A stretch of 64,000 bases of DNA from Muscardinus avellanarius. Lineage: Eukaryota > Chordata > Mammalia > Rodentia > Gliridae. Positions 50,431 through 56,267 of the stretch are shown here, in pieces (position 1 is the first letter of the stretch; each line of letters opens with the position of its first letter). The notes under the pieces are model-generated. The model did not search any database. It had not been told where the DNA came from and worked only from the letters and a program-made list of their open reading frames with translations. The stretch is from positions 31,306,534 through 31,370,533 of the forward strand of contig OY726565.1 of NCBI GenBank assembly GCA_963383645.1. Reading direction: 5' to 3'. The position numbers and the translations under genes were made by a program.

Positions 50431-51399
50431 CTCCACTCACACATATATATTACGCAGACTTATCTTTAATATTTTGACATTTAGTGGTAAATCCAAATAT
50501 GCATACACAGAAGTTAAATAACAGGACAAAAATAAAATTGTAATACAACATAATAGTATAAAGTGATATGTGATTAAATGCCAAGCAAGTGGTTCAAAGG
50601 ATGACCATAGGGTAGAATGGTTAGTAGCAATTTCATTGAGGAAGAACTTGAGCTATTTCAGGTTATAAAATGTTTTTATATTCATTTTCAAAACTGTGAT
50701 CATTATGTTTATGGCTATGTGGATAATAATAGAAAAATAGATCACTTAATTATTGATCTCTTTTATTGTCATAAGCTTTTAAACTTAGGATGGGATTTTT
50801 TTAAAGTAGAAATAAAAGAAGAATGGTTAAAGGGCAACATAAACAGGAGATAGTGGGAGTGAAAGCAAGACGACAGGAATACTTGTAGCGATCCTTTGGA
50901 GAGTGGTGCAAGGGTAGTGGCTCATCTCTGGAAATTCTACAAATTAGAGAGAGAGAGAGTATTTTACAGGAAATTGAAGGTCTTCTACCTCACTTCTATA
51001 CCCCCATCCCTATTTTGAAACTAGGTCTCACTAAATTGCTGAGTATTGCCTCAAACTTGTGACCTTCTTGTCTCAGCCTTCTAAGTTCTAGGATTACATA
51101 ACTGTGTCACCACTGGCCAAGCTACATTCTTATTTCAATTGTAGAACATTTGTTTTGTTTCCCTAAGGCTAGGACAAGAAAGTCAATGTCATTTGGAGAA
51201 ATTAAAATATAGAAGAGAATCCAGGCCAGTACTTGGGAAGCTGAGACAGGAGAATCAGTTTCATGACCATCCTCAACTACTTAGTGAGGCCCTCAACAGC
51301 TTAGTGAGACCCTGTTTCGAATAAAGAACAAAAAATAGGGCTGGGGTTGTAGCTCAGAGGTAGAATGCCCCTGAGTTCAATTCTCAGTACCAAAAATAA

Positions 51400-51448
<49 letters not shown>

Positions 51449-52501
51449 GTAGAAGAAGGATTTGTGGAGCTTCTGTTGTTGTTTATATTTTTTGTTTTTC
51501 TTTCACTTAAATTATTTTGTGTAGTTCTACATAACAAAATGTGAGCTTGTATTTGTAATTAGTGAGAAAACTACTTTTGAAACAAAAATTACTATGATTA
51601 TATCAGCTCTAATGTTGTCTAAAAATCATTTTAACTAAGCTGGAACAAAATTTTCTTAAAAATTAGCAATCTTCTCCAGTTTGAACAGAATTCTTTTTTA
51701 TTTAGTTAGTTTTGTTTCCTGTGGAGAGGGTAGGAACTACCATTGAGAATTATACCTCTAGCCTTTTAACTTTATTTTAATTTTTGGTACTAAGGATTAA
51801 ACTCAGGGGCATTCTGTCTCTGATCTATACCCCTCTTACTCCCTTTTTCTGAAACAGGGTCTTGCTAAGTTGCTGAGGCTGGCCATGAACATACAGTCCT
51901 CCTATCTCAGCCTCCCAAAACCTGGGATTATAGGCGAGCACCACTATGCCCAACTAACATTATTTTTTGAAACAGAGTTTTATTTTCAGAAGGTTGAATT
52001 TTATGCAGATAACCTATTGGGATATCTGCTTGTTATTGGTATCTAAAGTTTAATATTGCTACATATTTTATTCAGAAGTTAGAATGTATGTATGTATGTA
52101 TGTATTTGGTGGTACTGGGGTTCCTGGAAACCCTTCTACCTCTGGGCTATACTCCTAGACCTATTTTATATATTTTTAAATTTGGAAACAGGGTCTCTTA
52201 AGCCAGCGAGGCTGGCTTCGAACCTGCATGATCCTCCTGTCTTTACCTCCCAAGCACGGGGATTACAAGCATGTGCCACCACGCCCGGCTAAAATGTTTA
52301 TTTTTTTAAATCATTGCCTAGTTTAACTAATTTGTTTTCATTTTAAGATTTTTAATTGTTTCACTGTAAAATTCCGACTCCTGTCCTTTTTTGAATAAAT
52401 TTATAATTAATGAGATTATCTACTGAAAATTTATCAGTGGAAAAAGGAGTTCTGGGATTATTGTCTTATGAAATAGATTTGTTTGTGTTTCTTTTCTTTT
52501 C

Positions 52502-52536
<35 letters not shown>

Positions 52537-55442
52537 GTACTGGGGTTCCTGGAAACCCAACTGCTTCCGGGTTACACTCCCAGACCTATTTTTATATTTT
52601 TATTTGGAAACAGGGTCTCTTAAGCTTCGAACCTGCGCCATCCTCCTGTCTCCACCTCCCAAGTGCAGGGATTACAATCGTGCGCCACCACGCCTGGCTG
52701 TGTTTCTTTCTAACATCTGTGCTTCATTCTAACATTGCAGTTCTTTCTGAAACTTATTGATTCTTCTTATATCAGATAAGAGTAATAATACCTATTACAC
52801 AGTTTACTATGAGGCTTATATCAGTATATATAAAAGTACTTCATAAGTTATAAAACATTCCTTCAGTAAATTGTTATACCTGGACTTTGATTGGTTCATT
52901 TTGCTTTTCCAAGACCTGTATGAGGCCATTCTTTGGTCCTGTTCAGTTTTATTTTATTAGTCAGTGGTGTACCATTCAAAGAAAGCTTGTAGCTATAGCT
53001 TCAAACTCTTACTTAACAATTAAATAATAAATTTTTCTATAATACTTTTGCATTTTTTGAAAATGTCAAAACATTTTAGTGGATTCTCAGAACACTGGGA
53101 TGATATTTGAGCATCATAAGTCATTATATTTGTTCTATATTGTGTTTTAATGCCTTAGGAAACTTGTTCTCTTAACCTTACACTAACTTTAAGACCTTCC
53201 AAATAACTTAACCAATTTGCATTTAGTCTCTTGTCTAAAGTAGTTCTAGTAGGATAAATTTATATATATAAATTTTATATATAATAAATAATATAATAAA
53301 TTTATATAGATAATAAACTTATATGTGTGTCCATTTATTTTATATTCTACTCTAGATTCTTATCTCATAACAAGTTCGTTACAATTCTCTAGTTGATCTC
53401 TTCATTTCTCTTGTGTCCTGAAATTGTCTTCCACAATTTGTCCTCTTTTAGGAGTCAGGTAATTGTCTAGCAGGTTTGAAGTCATAGAGCTTCATTAAAA
53501 ACTAAGAACCCTATTGCTAGACTTATTCTCACATTATTTCTGGACCTATATATGGAAGTTGTTCTCAGTCATTCAAAAAAATAAACGAAGTGAGGTTTAG
53601 TGGTGGATGCCCGTAATCCCAGTACTTGGGAATCTGAGACAGGAGGATCACAGGTTCAAGGCCAGCCTCAGCCAACAGTGAGACTCTCAGTAACCTAGTG
53701 AGACCCTGTTTCAAAACAAAAACAAAACAAAAAAAAAATACAAAGGGCTGGGGTATAGCTCAGTGGTAGAATACTTTTAGGTTCAATCCCTTTTACTACC
53801 ACCAATGCCCCCCAAAAAAGTAGAAAAAGAAGAATAGGGAACTTTAGAGGCAAAACAAAATTTTGCTTTTATTTTACTCATTCTAAAAAAAAGAACTCTT
53901 GATTTTCTATTTCAGTTACTTATTGTCTACTTTTTCATAAACAGCAGTATTCCAAGTGTTCTGCTGGACATTGAAATAGAAAGAGGAATGAAACACATTT
54001 CTATACTCTGAGAAACTAATCTAGTAGTTAAGACAGACATATAAGCAATAATGACACAACTGTATAATGTTAAGCATTATAATAGTGATTGAAGTTCTAT
54101 AGGAAGAGAAAGAAAATGATATTGAGCCAGTCATTAAAAAATGGAAGATGTTTGAAATGGAATGTATTTCAGACTAAGGACAATAATAGAAATAAAGGCA
54201 GCTTTGTGAGAGTGGAAACTACACTGTACTCTGAGTGAAAAAAATGGATTTTAATTATATCTCTGCTACTTAATTCAATTTGTGAGTCAGACAATTATAT
54301 AAGAATCTTTGAGCCGGGTATTGTGGCACATGTTTGTAACCCCAGTACTTGGGAGGCCAAGACAGGAGGATCACAAGTTTGAGGCAAGTCTCAGCTACTT
54401 AGGCTCTCCACAACTTAATGAGACCCTGTTCCAAAAATAACATAAAATTGGGCTGGGGGGGGGTAGCTCAGAGATAGAATACCCCTGGGTTCAATCCCTA
54501 GTAACACAATAAAATAAAAAATGAAAAGAATCTTTTAGTTTCAGGTTCCTGGTCTTTATCATGGAAATAATATATCCTTTGAAAAGTATCCCAATGATTA
54601 AATGAGATGATACACATGAAAATACTGGTACTGCTGTGTTTAAAATTTTATTGCTCTTTTAAATCTCTTCTATCATTCAGTCTAGTCATGCTTTGTTTAT
54701 TGAAGAGACTAGCCTACCTTTGAACAAGCTATCAAAGTGCTTTGCAGTTCCATGTATTTGTACAACCAGAGTCATATCTCAGAACAAGTGTCCTCAGCAT
54801 TTTTGTATTTCTTTGTTTTCTGTACTGTGTCAACTTCTATGAGTCCATGGTATGTGTATCATTGGTACTTTGTACATGTTAGTATAGCTATCAGTTATAG
54901 TACTTTTATGTGTTATTTTATCATTGCTTAAGTGTAGTGTTTTTAAATTCCCCTATTAGTATATTTTGAGGGGAGGGGATTTAATTGTTTTGTTGTTGTT
55001 GCAGCACCAGGGATTGAACCCAGGGGCATTCTACCTCCGAGCTATATCCTTAGTCCTACTTTTTATTCTGTATTTTGAAACAGGGTCTCACTAAGTTGCA
55101 GAGAGCCTCACTAAGTAGCCGAGGCTCTTGCTGCAGACCTGAGATCCTCCTGTCTCAGCCTCCCCAGTAGTGGGATTACAAGCATGTACCACATGCCCGG
55201 TAGGATTGAGTTTTATTCAGCCTAATTTTTAGGGACTAATAACCCTGAGATAGCTAGGCGTGGTGGCACATGCTTGTAATCCCCGCGCTTGGGAGGCAGA
55301 GACGGGAGGATCGCGCAGGTTTGAAGCCAGCCGCGCGCGCTGGCTTAGGAAACCCTGTTTCCAAATAAAAATATTAAAAAAAATAGGTCTGGGAGTGTAG
55401 CCCGAGGTAGAGGGCTTCCAGGAACCCCAGTACCACCAAAAA

Positions 55443-55482
<40 letters not shown>

Positions 55483-56207
55483 AACCCTGAGATATGCCCA
55501 ATAAGTGTGCATAAATGAATCAGGAAGCCAGTGTTTTCGGCCCTACTTTACTCATTGCTGAAAGAGAGAGCATTTGTTTAATTTAAAGAATTCTATGGAC
55601 TGGTCTCGCTTGAAAATTCCAGAATTTGGCTAACCCTAGTGCCTTTCATTAGCTTTTCTCCTTGCTAGACTGCTTCCTACTCCATTCCTCATATGCCTGT
55701 TTACTATTGTCTTCCAAAGTCTTTCTTCTCCCTTGGGCTTTTTCAGATAACTAAAACATTTTGATTTTTATAGTGCTTTTAGTCAGTAGAACTCAGTTTG
55801 TTAAGAGATCATCTTAAATTCTTTCCATTATATTCTATGTTTTCTTATCTAGCTTATGAGCTCTTAGAGATCATGTCTTATATTCCTGTCCTATCTGTAA
55901 TCTCTAGCTTATCAAAGTATATTAGTCATCCAGGAAAACTGACTGTTAATGATATGGTTTATATGCATTTTGATATTGAGTACTGATGTGTAATTTTATT
56001 CATAAAATGCAAAACATTCTTCACAAAGTTCTCTGTAGTTTCTAATGTATTGATTACTGTAACTGCTTATAAGATTGTTAGAAAAAGTAAACCATTTCTT
56101 GAATAACTTCAATTTTGTTGTATAAAAGAGTTTATATTATTTCATTTACTTGTAATTTTAAAGATAGACCTGACTACATTCATTTGTCAGGAGCTTACAG
56201 TTTAAGC

Positions 56208-56267
<60 letters not shown>

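Noticed and set aside
54737..54931. 64-codon hydrophobic frame as a small membrane protein
   Set aside because: Intronic AT-rich sequence, no conserved features, ends at a random stop.
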